Translations under genes and position numbers: made by a program
DNA from: Bacillus sp. NEB1478
Lineage (GTDB): Bacteria; Bacillota; Bacilli; Bacillales; Fictibacillaceae
DNA: 64,000 nucleotides
Direction: 5' to 3'
Assembly (NCBI RefSeq): GCF_031582965.1
Contig: NZ_CP134049.1
Span: 1,178,001-1,242,000 of the forward strand
Shown: positions 36,024 to 43,205 of the stretch, piece after piece
Numbering within the stretch: the first letter of the stretch is position 1
Layout: each line of letters opens with the position of its first letter
Notes under the pieces: model-generated
Told to the model about the DNA's origin: nothing
Database searches by the model: none
The model's input: the letters and a program-made list of their open reading frames with translations, nothing else

Positions 36024-37130
36024 ATGAGTATTGAATCTATTTTACAAAAAGCATTAGACGGAGAGCGTTTATCGGTAGAAGATGCCGTAAAACTTTATGA
36101 AAGTGATGAAGTAGAACGCATGGGGGAAGTAGCCGATCTGATTATGAAGAAGTGGCATCCTGAACCTATCACTACTTTTGTTATCGGTCGCAATGTAAAC
36201 TATACTAACTTTTGCGATACATATTGCAGATTTTGTGCCTTCTACAGAGCACCAGACAGTGATGAAGGATATGTATTAGATGATGATGTTATTTTTCAAA
36301 AGATCCAAGAAACGATCGATGTTGGCGGAACAGAAATATTAATGCAAGGCGGAACAAATCCAAACCTTCCATTTAGTTACTATACGGATTTGCTGAAAGA
36401 GATTAAGAAGCGTTTTTCTATTACGATGCATTCTTTTTCGCCTGCTGAGATTTGGAAAATGGTTGAGGTTTCAGGATTATCTCTTGAAGAAGTCCTGCGT
36501 GAATTAAAGGCTGCTGGTCTTGATTCATTGCCAGGTGGCGGAGCTGAGATATTAGATGACCGCACAAGAAAGAAAATCAGCCGTCTAAAAGGTTCGTGGA
36601 CTGAGTGGATTGAATGTATGAAAACTGCTAAAAAGGTAGGTCTGCATTCAACGGCTACAATGGTTATCGGATTTGGTGAGACGTTTGAAGAACGAGCGAT
36701 GCATCTGAAGCGAGTACGTGATGCACAGGATGAAACGGATTGTTTCTTAGCCTTTATTTCATGGACGTTCCAACCAGACAATACAAACATGAAAGCTGAA
36801 AAAACAACTCCTAGAGAATATTTGAAAAATGTCGCAATCTCACGTATTTTCTTAGACAACATTCCTAACTTCCAATCCTCATGGGTTACTATGGGTCCTG
36901 AAGTAGGGAAAAAATCGCTTCATTATGGTTGTAATGATTTTGGGAGCACGATGATGGAAGAGAATGTTGTATCAGCTGCAGGTACAACACATAAAGTTAA
37001 CACGAACTTAACTTTGCGTTTAATTCGTGAAGCGGGGAAAATCCCTGCTCAGCGAAACACGAAATATGAAACAATTCGCGTCTTCCATGACGAAGAACAA
37101 GCAGAAAAAGACTTTGTAATGCAAAATTAA
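36024..37130 (+). CDS. mqnC: radical SAM cyclic dehypoxanthine futalosine synthase (MqnC)
   Basis: MqnC converts dehypoxanthine futalosine to its cyclic form in the futalosine route to menaquinone. The radical SAM cluster ligands are Cys64, Cys68 and Cys71 in YTNFCDTYCRFCAFYRAP, followed by ILMQGGTNPNLP, LDSLPGGGAEIL and the C-terminal HYGCNDFGSTMMEENVVSAAGTTHK, all typical of MqnC rather than MqnE. Length 368 is standard. GGAGG lies upstream of the ATG. No other mqn gene is in the window, and Bacillaceae usually make menaquinone by the classical Men route, so its true role here is uncertain. Confidence 0.85.
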   Translation: MSIESILQKALDGERLSVEDAVKLYESDEVERMGEVADLIMKKWHPEPITTFVIGRNVNYTNFCDTYCRFCAFYRAPDSDEGYVLDDDVIFQKIQETIDVGGTEILMQGGTNPNLPFSYYTDLLKEIKKRFSITMHSFSPAEIWKMVEVSGLSLEEVLRELKAAGLDSLPGGGAEILDDRTRKKISRLKGSWTEWIECMKTAKKVGLHSTATMVIGFGETFEERAMHLKRVRDAQDETDCFLAFISWTFQPDNTNMKAEKTTPREYLKNVAISRIFLDNIPNFQSSWVTMGPEVGKKSLHYGCNDFGSTMMEENVVSAAGTTHKVNTNLTLRLIREAGKIPAQRNTKYETIRVFHDEEQAEKDFVMQN

Positions 37131-37136
37131 ATCTTA

Positions 37137-37174
37137 GCACCTGACTGCACTACACGTGCGGCAGGTGTTTTTTT
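37137..37174 (+). terminator. Rho-independent terminator after mqnC
   Basis: GCACCTG pairs with CAGGTGT, with an inner GCAC/GTGC stem, followed by seven or more T. Confidence 0.8.
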
Positions 37175-37177
37175 GTA

Positions 37178-37550
37178 GCTCTTATCTAAAAGATTGTGTT
37201 TTGATTCATTTTCGTAAATTGTCTTCATTGACAGGTTGATTGGAGTGCAAGGGGCGAGACTCCTCGAAAATGAAAATCACATTTTCTTCGTGCGATGTAT
37301 TGCGGTCGTTGCTTTCATTGTCCTGCGGGATCAGTGTGCCTACCACTTGAATATTCTTCTCGCAAGGCATGCGACGAGGAAGTTACTTCGATGTTGTTAT
37401 GCTTGCATACGCAGGAGCACATAGGCTTACTCGAAGATGATTTTTCATACATCTTCCTGGGAGGCTCACCGCACGCCCCGCGGAAAGCGAGCAACCTGGA
37501 ACGGAAATTAACCACTTCTAACAGTAACAAAGGATATACAAAAACAGCCT
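37178..37550 (+). repeat. R1 intergenic repeat, copy F (long form)
   Basis: Left end TCTAAAAGATTGTGTTTTG; GTTGATTGGAGTGCAAGGGG; CTCGAAAATG...CTTCGTGCGATG module; an extra unrelated middle of about 110 bp (37340-37450); right core GGCTCACCGCACGCCCCGCG, then GGAACGGAAATTAACC and AAAAACAGCC. It fills most of the gap between mqnC and the oxidase genes. Confidence 0.75.
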
Positions 37551-37560
37551 TTTTTATTTA

Positions 37561-37594
37561 TACCGTATGACATTTGTCACTGCGGTATTTTTTT
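37561..37594 (+). terminator. terminator-like hairpin just before the ba3 oxidase operon
   Basis: TACCG (37561-37565) pairs with CGGTA (37583-37587), TGAC/GTCA pairs inside, and seven T follow. It is 45 bp upstream of the first oxidase start codon, so it may terminate incoming transcripts or act as an attenuator. Confidence 0.5.
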
Positions 37595-37638
37595 ATTGGG
37601 ATTATTCTGTAAGTGTGAAATGTAAAGGGGGATTGGGA

Positions 37639-37785
37639 ATGCCGATGCCGCAACAGTCCAAGAAGCCAGAAGTACCGGTGAGAAAAGAAAAAGAACTATT
37701 AGGAACTTTGTATGCTGTTTTTGGAGTTGGATTATTTATTGTTTTATCTTGGGCAGCCGTATATTTGCTGTATCTATCACGTTAG
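37639..37785 (+). CDS. cytochrome c oxidase subunit IIa (ba3 type)
   Basis: This 48-residue protein, MPMPQQSKKPEVP...KELLGTLYAVFGVGLFIVLSWAAVYLLYLSR, has one membrane helix (about 22-45) after a short charged N terminus. Small single-helix subunit IIa proteins of this form precede subunit II in ba3-type oxidase operons of Bacillus and Thermus. AAAGGGGG lies 8 nt before ATG 37639; the longer upstream frame from 37567 runs through the hairpin and is unlikely. It is 12 bp from the next gene. Confidence 0.8.
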   Translation: MPMPQQSKKPEVPVRKEKELLGTLYAVFGVGLFIVLSWAAVYLLYLSR

Positions 37786-37797
37786 GAGGCAAGGGAT

Positions 37798-38268
37798 ATG
37801 CATATTCATAAATATGAAAAAATTTGGCTGTGGTCCGGTGCTGTGTGCTTGACTATCTTTTTATTAATTGTTGGCGTCTCGGCTTTTGCTATGGGAAATC
37901 AGCCGCCGAGTCATATGGAGACGATCGATCCAGAGAAAGCATCTGCAACTGCTCCTTTTGATAAACCCGGCTTAAACAAGATCGGGGAAAAAGAATATGA
38001 AGCAGTTATGCTCGCCCAAGCCTTTACTTTTACCCCTTCAAAAATGAAAGTTCCTATAGGCTCCACTGTGCATTTTAAAGTCACTAGTACAGATGTTGTT
38101 CATGGATTTGAGATTCCATCAACAAATGTAAATATGATGATTACACCGGGCTATGTAAGTGAGATCACTTATACCTTTGATAAACCTGGCAAATATTTAA
38201 TTTTGTGCAATGAGTATTGCGGAGCAGGACACCATGTGATGGCGGTAACATTGGAGGTTACATTATGA
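37798..38268 (+). CDS. cbaB: ba3-type cytochrome c oxidase subunit II
   Basis: Subunit II carries the CuA centre that receives electrons from cytochrome c. The protein has one N-terminal helix (about 10-32) and a periplasmic-side cupredoxin domain. The CuA motif CNEYCGAGHHVM (about 140-151) and the upstream His in DVVHGFEIP provide all ligands. At 156 residues it is the short ba3 type, without the second helix or a haem C domain. GGAGG lies upstream of the ATG. The stop overlaps the subunit I start by four bases. Confidence 0.9.
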   Translation: MHIHKYEKIWLWSGAVCLTIFLLIVGVSAFAMGNQPPSHMETIDPEKASATAPFDKPGLNKIGEKEYEAVMLAQAFTFTPSKMKVPIGSTVHFKVTSTDVVHGFEIPSTNVNMMITPGYVSEITYTFDKPGKYLILCNEYCGAGHHVMAVTLEVTL

Positions 38269-39896
38269 TCAATCGAAATGATGCACAATTAAGTCTAGCG
38301 TTTTTAACTGTTAGTTTTATCGCGCTTTTTATTGGAGCAGTTGCAGGTCTCCTGCAATCACTAGTTAGAGGCGGGGTAATTACTCTTCCGCTTTCAATTG
38401 GTTATTATCAATTATTAACAGCTCATGGCGTTTTGTTAGCACTTATCTTTACTACTTTTTTTATCATAGGATTTTTATATGCAGGAATCAGTAAGACCAT
38501 GGGCGATTTATATGACGTACCGCGAAGATTAGGCTGGCTAGGTTTTGTCATGATGACGTTTGGTACTGGTTTAGCTACTGTTTTTATTCTCTTAAATAAA
38601 GCTACAGTACTATATACATTTTACGCACCTTTACAAGCTTCACCATGGTTTTATATTGCACTCGTCCATGTTATTGTCGGCAGCTGGCTTTGTGCTTTCT
38701 CGATGTGGAATCAATATTATATATGGAAAAGCAGAACAAAAAATAAATTATCTCCCCTTTTTAGTTATATGGCTGTGATGACAATGGCGTTATGGTTTAT
38801 CGCTACACTTGGAGTTGCGGCAACCGTAATCTTACAGTTCATTCCATGGTCTATCGGCTGGGTTGATAAGATTGATATTCTAATTAGCAGAACGCTATTT
38901 TGGTATTTTGGCCATCCACTCGTTTATTTTTGGCTTCTGCCTGCTTATATGTGCTGGTATGTTGTTATTCCTAAAATTATCGGAGGGAAAATATTCAGTG
39001 ATGCACTTGCAAGACTTTCATTTGTTTTGTTTCTATTGTTCAGCATACCAGTCGGCTTCCATCATCAATTATTAGAGCCGGGTATCTCTCATAATTGGAA
39101 GTTTCTGCAGGTTGCTCTTACATTTATGGTTATTGTACCTTCGCTGATGACTGCATTTTCAATGTTTGCTTGTTTTGAGACAGCAGGCAGAAAAAAGGGA
39201 GCAAAAGGAGTATTTGGCTGGTTTAAAGTATTACCATGGAATGATGTGCGTTTTTTTGCTCCTATGGTTGGAATGCTTATCTTTATTCCTGCAGGAGCTG
39301 GAGGAATTATTAACGCAAGTCATCAATTGAATCAGGTGATTCACAATACACTGTGGGTAACAGGACATTTCCATTTAACGGTAGCATCTACAGTCGCTTT
39401 AACCTTTTTTGGAATCAGTTATTGGCTGGTCCCGTATTTAACAGGGCGTACATTGACTCCTATGATGAATCGTTTAGGCATTATCCAAACGATCATGTGG
39501 GCTGCAGGAATGTTTTTCATGTCAGGGGCTATGCATTTAGTTGGTTTATTCGGAGCGCCGCGCAGAACGTCATTTACAACGTATAGTGACAATCCAGTTG
39601 CAGTGGATTGGATTCCGTATCAAGTCTCAATGGCGATAGGGGGTACAATCCTCTTTGCTGCCATATTGCTTTTGATTTACATTATCGTTTACTTAGCGTT
39701 TAGAGCTCCAAAAGGCGTTATGGAATTTCCAGTAGGAGAAGTGGAGGAAGGAGCCGCATCTACTCCGGCATTACTAGAAAATTGGAAAGTCTGGGTTGGA
39801 ATTTGTGCCGTTCTCATAATGTTTGCTTATACAATACCGTTCTGGCACATGATCGAACACGCTCCTCCAGGATCTCGAGGGTTTAAGTATTGGTAG
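38265..39896 (+). CDS. cbaA: ba3-type cytochrome c oxidase subunit I
   Basis: Subunit I is the haem-copper core that reduces oxygen and pumps protons. The 543-residue protein has about 13 membrane helices. Haem and CuB ligands are visible in LLTAHGVLLALIF, FGHPLVYFWLLPAYMCWYV (CuB His and cross-linked Tyr region), PVGFHHQLLEPG and VTGHFHLTVASTVALTFF. The K-channel type and length fit B-family (ba3) oxidases, suited to low oxygen. I chose ATG at 38265 (ATGA overlap with cbaB, GGAGG 7 nt upstream) over the frame from 38217 inside cbaB. A convergent terminator follows. Confidence 0.92.
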   Translation: MINRNDAQLSLAFLTVSFIALFIGAVAGLLQSLVRGGVITLPLSIGYYQLLTAHGVLLALIFTTFFIIGFLYAGISKTMGDLYDVPRRLGWLGFVMMTFGTGLATVFILLNKATVLYTFYAPLQASPWFYIALVHVIVGSWLCAFSMWNQYYIWKSRTKNKLSPLFSYMAVMTMALWFIATLGVAATVILQFIPWSIGWVDKIDILISRTLFWYFGHPLVYFWLLPAYMCWYVVIPKIIGGKIFSDALARLSFVLFLLFSIPVGFHHQLLEPGISHNWKFLQVALTFMVIVPSLMTAFSMFACFETAGRKKGAKGVFGWFKVLPWNDVRFFAPMVGMLIFIPAGAGGIINASHQLNQVIHNTLWVTGHFHLTVASTVALTFFGISYWLVPYLTGRTLTPMMNRLGIIQTIMWAAGMFFMSGAMHLVGLFGAPRRTSFTTYSDNPVAVDWIPYQVSMAIGGTILFAAILLLIYIIVYLAFRAPKGVMEFPVGEVEEGAASTPALLENWKVWVGICAVLIMFAYTIPFWHMIEHAPPGSRGFKYW

Positions 39897-39909
39897 AATA
39901 AAAATTTAA

Positions 39910-39956
39910 GCTGGCTTCAATACTTTATAAATGCATTGGAACCAGCCTTTTTTATT
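39910..39956. terminator. terminator shared by cbaA and the MobA-like gene
   Basis: GCTGGCTTCAAT (39910-39921) pairs with ATTGGAACCAGC (39935-39946) with one mismatch; the T run on the + strand serves cbaA. Confidence 0.75.
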
Positions 39957-40458
39957 TTACATAAGGCTCCGAAATCGTAAAATCTGTATAGGTAATCTGA
40001 TTAATAAACTGTTCAATCGTATGGTTTTTAATTGTTAATATTTTATTTAGATCATTGATAACCCGTTTATCAAACATACTGTATAAAAGACTTTCCTTAT
40101 CCTTCTGATCAAAAATCACCGCAGGAGAGTTTTTTCTATCTTTCAGTGCTTTTATTTTCGAGAATAATTGTATATCAGGCACTTGCATCTTTTCATGAAG
40201 AAGCCACACATTCTCTGAACTTGAAAGAGATAACGCGGTATACAGTGATGCTAATTGGCTATTTCCTTTATAATACGGAGTAAGAATTCGGGCACTGTCT
40301 TTTACATAAGGAAGATAGCTGGAAGGACGGTCACTTATTAGAATAATTTCGCTAAAGTAGGGTTTGATTTCAAAAATTAAATCTACTAATTTTGATTTGT
40401 TACACATAAAAAACTGAGCATTTTTAATAGGGGTTGTCATTATTACTGCAGCAGTCAT
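39952..40458 (-). CDS. MobA-like nucleotidyltransferase-fold protein, active site lost
   Basis: The 168-residue protein aligns in outline with molybdopterin-guanine dinucleotide synthase MobA: beta strand MTAAVIMTTP, then IILISDRPSSYLPYVKDSARILTPYYKGNSQLASLYTALSLSSSENVWLLHEKMQVPD. The essential LAGGxSxRMGxxK loop of MobA is replaced by MTTPIKNAQF, and the DxPF metal motif reads EKMQVP, so GTP transfer is unlikely. It may be a diverged regulatory protein or a decaying gene kept open. ATG at 40458 has AGGAGG 10 nt upstream. It is divergent from fnr; the Fnr box at 40544 lies between them. Confidence 0.55.
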   Translation of the reverse strand: MTAAVIMTTPIKNAQFFMCNKSKLVDLIFEIKPYFSEIILISDRPSSYLPYVKDSARILTPYYKGNSQLASLYTALSLSSSENVWLLHEKMQVPDIQLFSKIKALKDRKNSPAVIFDQKDKESLLYSMFDKRVINDLNKILTIKNHTIEQFINQITYTDFTISEPYVK

Positions 40459-40543
40459 CCATTTAAAACCTCCTTTCAATTTGAAGGATAAAGGAATGTA
40501 CTTGGAAAAGATGTATCAAAAATCACACTTTGTTCATAAACAG

Positions 40544-40559
40544 AGTGATTTAAATCACA
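40544..40559. promoter_or_regulatory. Fnr box upstream of fnr
   Basis: AGTGATTTAAATCACA contains the perfect palindrome GTGATTTAAATCAC and matches TGTGA-N6-TCACA at nine of ten positions. With the TATAAT at 40581-40586 and a predicted start at about 40593, its centre is at -41.5, the usual position for Fnr activation. It may also control the divergent MobA-like gene. Confidence 0.75.
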
Positions 40560-40580
40560 TCAGTTATAAACTGGATGGTT

Positions 40581-40586
40581 TATAAT
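40581..40586 (+). promoter_or_regulatory. -10 element of the fnr promoter
   Basis: A perfect TATAAT without a recognisable -35 is typical of an activator-dependent promoter; the Fnr box lies in the -41.5 position. Confidence 0.6.
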
Positions 40587-40615
40587 GGAAACATAAGAAG
40601 CGGGGAGGTATTGAG

Positions 40616-41341
40616 ATGAGTGCCTGCGTTCAGCCACAAAATTTTTGTTCCTATCAAAATACCGATATTTTTTCTAAACAATCCTTTCAATATTTAGAAA
40701 ATATTATGTATCCTAAGGTAATAGAAAAAGATCACTATTTATTTCTAGATTCAGACAAAGCAGAACAATTGTATTATGTGAAAAAAGGACAGATAAAAAT
40801 AACTAAACTTACCGAGGACGGAAAAGAGTTAGTATTATATATTTTCCAAGAAGGTGACTTAATCGGGGAGTTGGGAATCACTCCTGATTCCCGATACAAT
40901 TATAGTGCAAGGGCTACAAGGCATTGTGAATTAGGAGTGATTCAGCAGCAGGATCTCGAAACGATAATATGGCAGCATGGAGATGTTGCAGTCGAATTTA
41001 TGAGATGGATGAGTAATATGCATGCGATTACCCGTTCTAAATTTAGAGATTTAATGTTATACGGCAAAAAAGGTGCGCTTTGCTCCACTTTGATCAGACT
41101 GGCCAATTCGTACGGTATAATGACTCCTACTGGAATTGTGATCTCACAGCCGTTTACGAACAACGATCTGGCAGAACTAGTCGGAACAACCCGAGAAACG
41201 GTAAATAGAATGCTGAGCACCTTGAAAAAAGAGGGTGTCATTTCTATAGAGGGTGAAGGGAAATTAAAGATTCGAAAGCTTAATGATTTGAAAGAAGCAT
41301 GCAGCTGTGAAAATTGTCCGGTTGAGATTTGCAGAATTTAA
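40616..41341 (+). CDS. fnr: oxygen-sensing transcriptional regulator Fnr
   Basis: Bacillus Fnr activates anaerobic genes when its 4Fe-4S cluster is intact. The cNMP-like domain (about 30-150) is followed by a dimer helix and a Crp-type HTH (about 175-215, FTNNDLAELVGTTRETVNRMLSTLKKEG). The cluster ligands are C-terminal as in B. subtilis Fnr: Cys231, Cys234 and Cys239 in SCENCPVEICRI, with the same 3 and 5 residue spacing; Cys229 is extra. GGGGAGG lies upstream of the ATG. The Fnr box at its own promoter indicates positive autoregulation. It lies next to a low-oxygen oxidase. Confidence 0.92.
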   Translation: MSACVQPQNFCSYQNTDIFSKQSFQYLENIMYPKVIEKDHYLFLDSDKAEQLYYVKKGQIKITKLTEDGKELVLYIFQEGDLIGELGITPDSRYNYSARATRHCELGVIQQQDLETIIWQHGDVAVEFMRWMSNMHAITRSKFRDLMLYGKKGALCSTLIRLANSYGIMTPTGIVISQPFTNNDLAELVGTTRETVNRMLSTLKKEGVISIEGEGKLKIRKLNDLKEACSCENCPVEICRI

Positions 41342-41498
41342 AAAGATTTTGAAGGAAGGGTCCTGATTAAGGCCTCTTTTTTTATGCACGTTTCTAAAAG
41401 ATTGTCGCTTATTTCTATTAAAAATAAATTGAATTTTCCTTAAATTTAAAATATTGTGTATAATAAGAACATATTTAGCATAAAAGGGGGATTCAATA

Positions 41499-42278
41499 AT
41501 GAAATTGAAGCAAACATTTAAAGTAGGGATCATCGGTCTGTCTGCAGCACTTCTCGCTGCCTGTGGAAGTACAGGTTCTGATGATAAATTAACAATAGGA
41601 ACAGATGCCGCATATGCCCCTTTTGAATCATTGAATGGAGACAAGATTGTCGGATTCGATGTGGATGTTCTCGATGCAGTTATGAAAGAAGCGGATTTGG
41701 ATTACAAATTAAAGAACACAGGCTGGGATCCTTTGTTCATCGCACTTCAGAATGAAGAAGTAGATGCAGGGATATCTGCAATTACAATCAATGATAAGAG
41801 AAAGAAAAGCTATGATTTTTCAGATCCATATTTTGAATCAATCAATATGATTCTTACAAAAGAAGGGTCTTCTATTAAGAGTGCAAAAGATTTAGAAGGC
41901 AAAAAAGTAAGTGTACAAAATGGTACAACTGGGCAAGAGGCACTGGAAAAAATGTTCGGAAAAACCGAGGACATTAAAAAGTTTGATAGTAATGTTCTGG
42001 CAATTCAAGCCTTATTAAATGGGGAAGTTGAAGCTGTTGTTGCCGATAATGGTGTATTGAAGGAATATGAAAAAAATAACCCAGATAAAAAGTTAATTAC
42101 GATTAGTGACAAAGACAATTTCGATAGTGAATTTTACGGGATTATTTTTCCTAAAGATGCAGACCATCAAGATGAAATCAATAAAGCTATGAAAAAAGTG
42201 ATCGACAGTGGAAAATACGCCGAAATTTATAAAAAATGGTTTGGTGAAGAACCGAATGTAGACGCTTTAAAACAATAA
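41499..42278 (+). CDS. amino acid ABC transporter substrate-binding lipoprotein
   Basis: The signal peptide ends in the lipobox LAAC with Cys22, so the protein is anchored to the outer face of the membrane. The rest is a family 3 solute-binding domain: KLTIGTDAAYAPFESLNGDKIVGFDVDVLDAVMKEADLDYK, DAGISAITINDKRKKSYDFSDPYFES and KVSVQNGTTGQEALEK. These patterns fit polar or basic amino acid binding proteins (Gln/Arg/His type); the exact ligand cannot be read. AAAGGGGGA lies upstream of the ATG. The permease follows 19 bp downstream, but no ATPase gene does. Confidence 0.88.
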   Translation: MKLKQTFKVGIIGLSAALLAACGSTGSDDKLTIGTDAAYAPFESLNGDKIVGFDVDVLDAVMKEADLDYKLKNTGWDPLFIALQNEEVDAGISAITINDKRKKSYDFSDPYFESINMILTKEGSSIKSAKDLEGKKVSVQNGTTGQEALEKMFGKTEDIKKFDSNVLAIQALLNGEVEAVVADNGVLKEYEKNNPDKKLITISDKDNFDSEFYGIIFPKDADHQDEINKAMKKVIDSGKYAEIYKKWFGEEPNVDALKQ

Positions 42279-42297
42279 AATTTAGCTGGAGGACTAC

Positions 42298-42954
42298 ATG
42301 GACTATTCATTACAAATCATTAGAGAGTACATGCCCCTTTTTATAAAAGGAACTGTAAATACCATTCAGCTGTCACTTTTAAGTATTCTATTTGGAACAA
42401 TTCTGGGGTTATTTATTGGGTTAGGCAAAATGACGAAACAGCGACTTATTAGTATACCTTGTATGTGGTATGTCAGTTTCTTTCGAGGAACGCCGTTGCT
42501 TGTTCAAATCTTATTGATTCATTCAGCTTTAATGCCTCTCATTATGAAACCGCCAAATGTTTTTGTTTCAAGTGTACTCGCACTATCACTTAATGCTGCT
42601 GCGTACATTGCAGAAATTTTTCGAGCGGGGATACAGTCCATTGACAGAGGGCAGATGGAAGCAGCTAGATCGCTAGGAATGAATCATGTACAAGCCATGA
42701 AGCATGTTATTCTCCCACAGGCATCCAGAAGAATGATTCCGCCTTTAGGCAATGAATTTATCGTATTAATTAAAGATTCTTCACTTGTTTCAATCATTGC
42801 TACACCTGAGCTGATGTATTATGCAAGGGCAATGATGGGTGAATATTACCGTCCATGGGAGCCTTACATGACCGCTGCTTTAATGTATTTAATCCTTACA
42901 TTGGGAATGGCTTTTATCCTTTCAAAAATCGAACGTAAATTTGTTTACGATTAA
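42298..42954 (+). CDS. amino acid ABC transporter permease
   Basis: The 218-residue protein has five membrane helices and the HisMQ-type permease pattern: TVNTIQLSLLSILFGTILGLFIGLGK, FRGTPLLVQILLI and the EAA loop EAARSLGMNHVQAMKHVILPQASRRMIPPLGNEFI. It moves amino acids with the lipoprotein upstream. GGAGGAC lies upstream of the ATG. A terminator follows directly, so the operon has no ATP-binding subunit; one must be shared from another locus (inference). Confidence 0.9.
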   Translation: MDYSLQIIREYMPLFIKGTVNTIQLSLLSILFGTILGLFIGLGKMTKQRLISIPCMWYVSFFRGTPLLVQILLIHSALMPLIMKPPNVFVSSVLALSLNAAAYIAEIFRAGIQSIDRGQMEAARSLGMNHVQAMKHVILPQASRRMIPPLGNEFIVLIKDSSLVSIIATPELMYYARAMMGEYYRPWEPYMTAALMYLILTLGMAFILSKIERKFVYD

Positions 42955-42965
42955 TTAGCTCAGAA

Positions 42966-42994
42966 AGCAGCCTATATAACCGGGCTGTTTTTTT
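42966..42994 (+). terminator. Rho-independent terminator after the ABC permease
   Basis: AGCAGCC pairs with GGGCTGT across an AT-rich loop, followed by seven T. Confidence 0.75.
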
Positions 42995-43008
42995 GTTGAT
43001 CAAAACTA

Positions 43009-43130
43009 GCGAATCTTTTCGTCGGTTTCGATAATGCGTTCACATATAATAAATACACTCCAGCTCATGCGGTTACTTATCGAAACTCATTGTCTTCGTG
43101 CAAATATTGTTCGTTCCTAAATGAACAAAT
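43009..43130 (+). repeat. R2 intergenic repeat, copy 2
   Basis: Starts GCGAATCTTTTCGTCGGTTTC and ends TGTCTTCGTGCAAATATTG and TCGTTCCTAAATGAACAAAT. It shares start, centre (ATGCGGTTACT) and end with the copy at 24731-24890 but is about 40 bp shorter in the middle. Confidence 0.6.
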
Positions 43131-43205
43131 TCAGCTTTTCCTAACATGTTTTAAGACCAGGTCCCATATATTGTATTATTGAGAATTTATATGGGAGGGA
43201 CTTGT

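Noticed and set aside
36024..37130. Calling the radical SAM gene MqnE or CofH
   Set aside because: The CDTYCRFC motif, the GGGAEIL block and the C-terminal HYGCNDFGSTMMEENVV segment fit MqnC better.
37236..37570. Open frames of 60-90 codons inside the R1 copy F
   Set aside because: They run through repeat sequence, overlap on both strands, lack ribosome sites and are not kept in other copies.
41355..41390. Terminator after fnr
   Set aside because: A T run is present but the arms pair poorly, so it was not listed as a feature.
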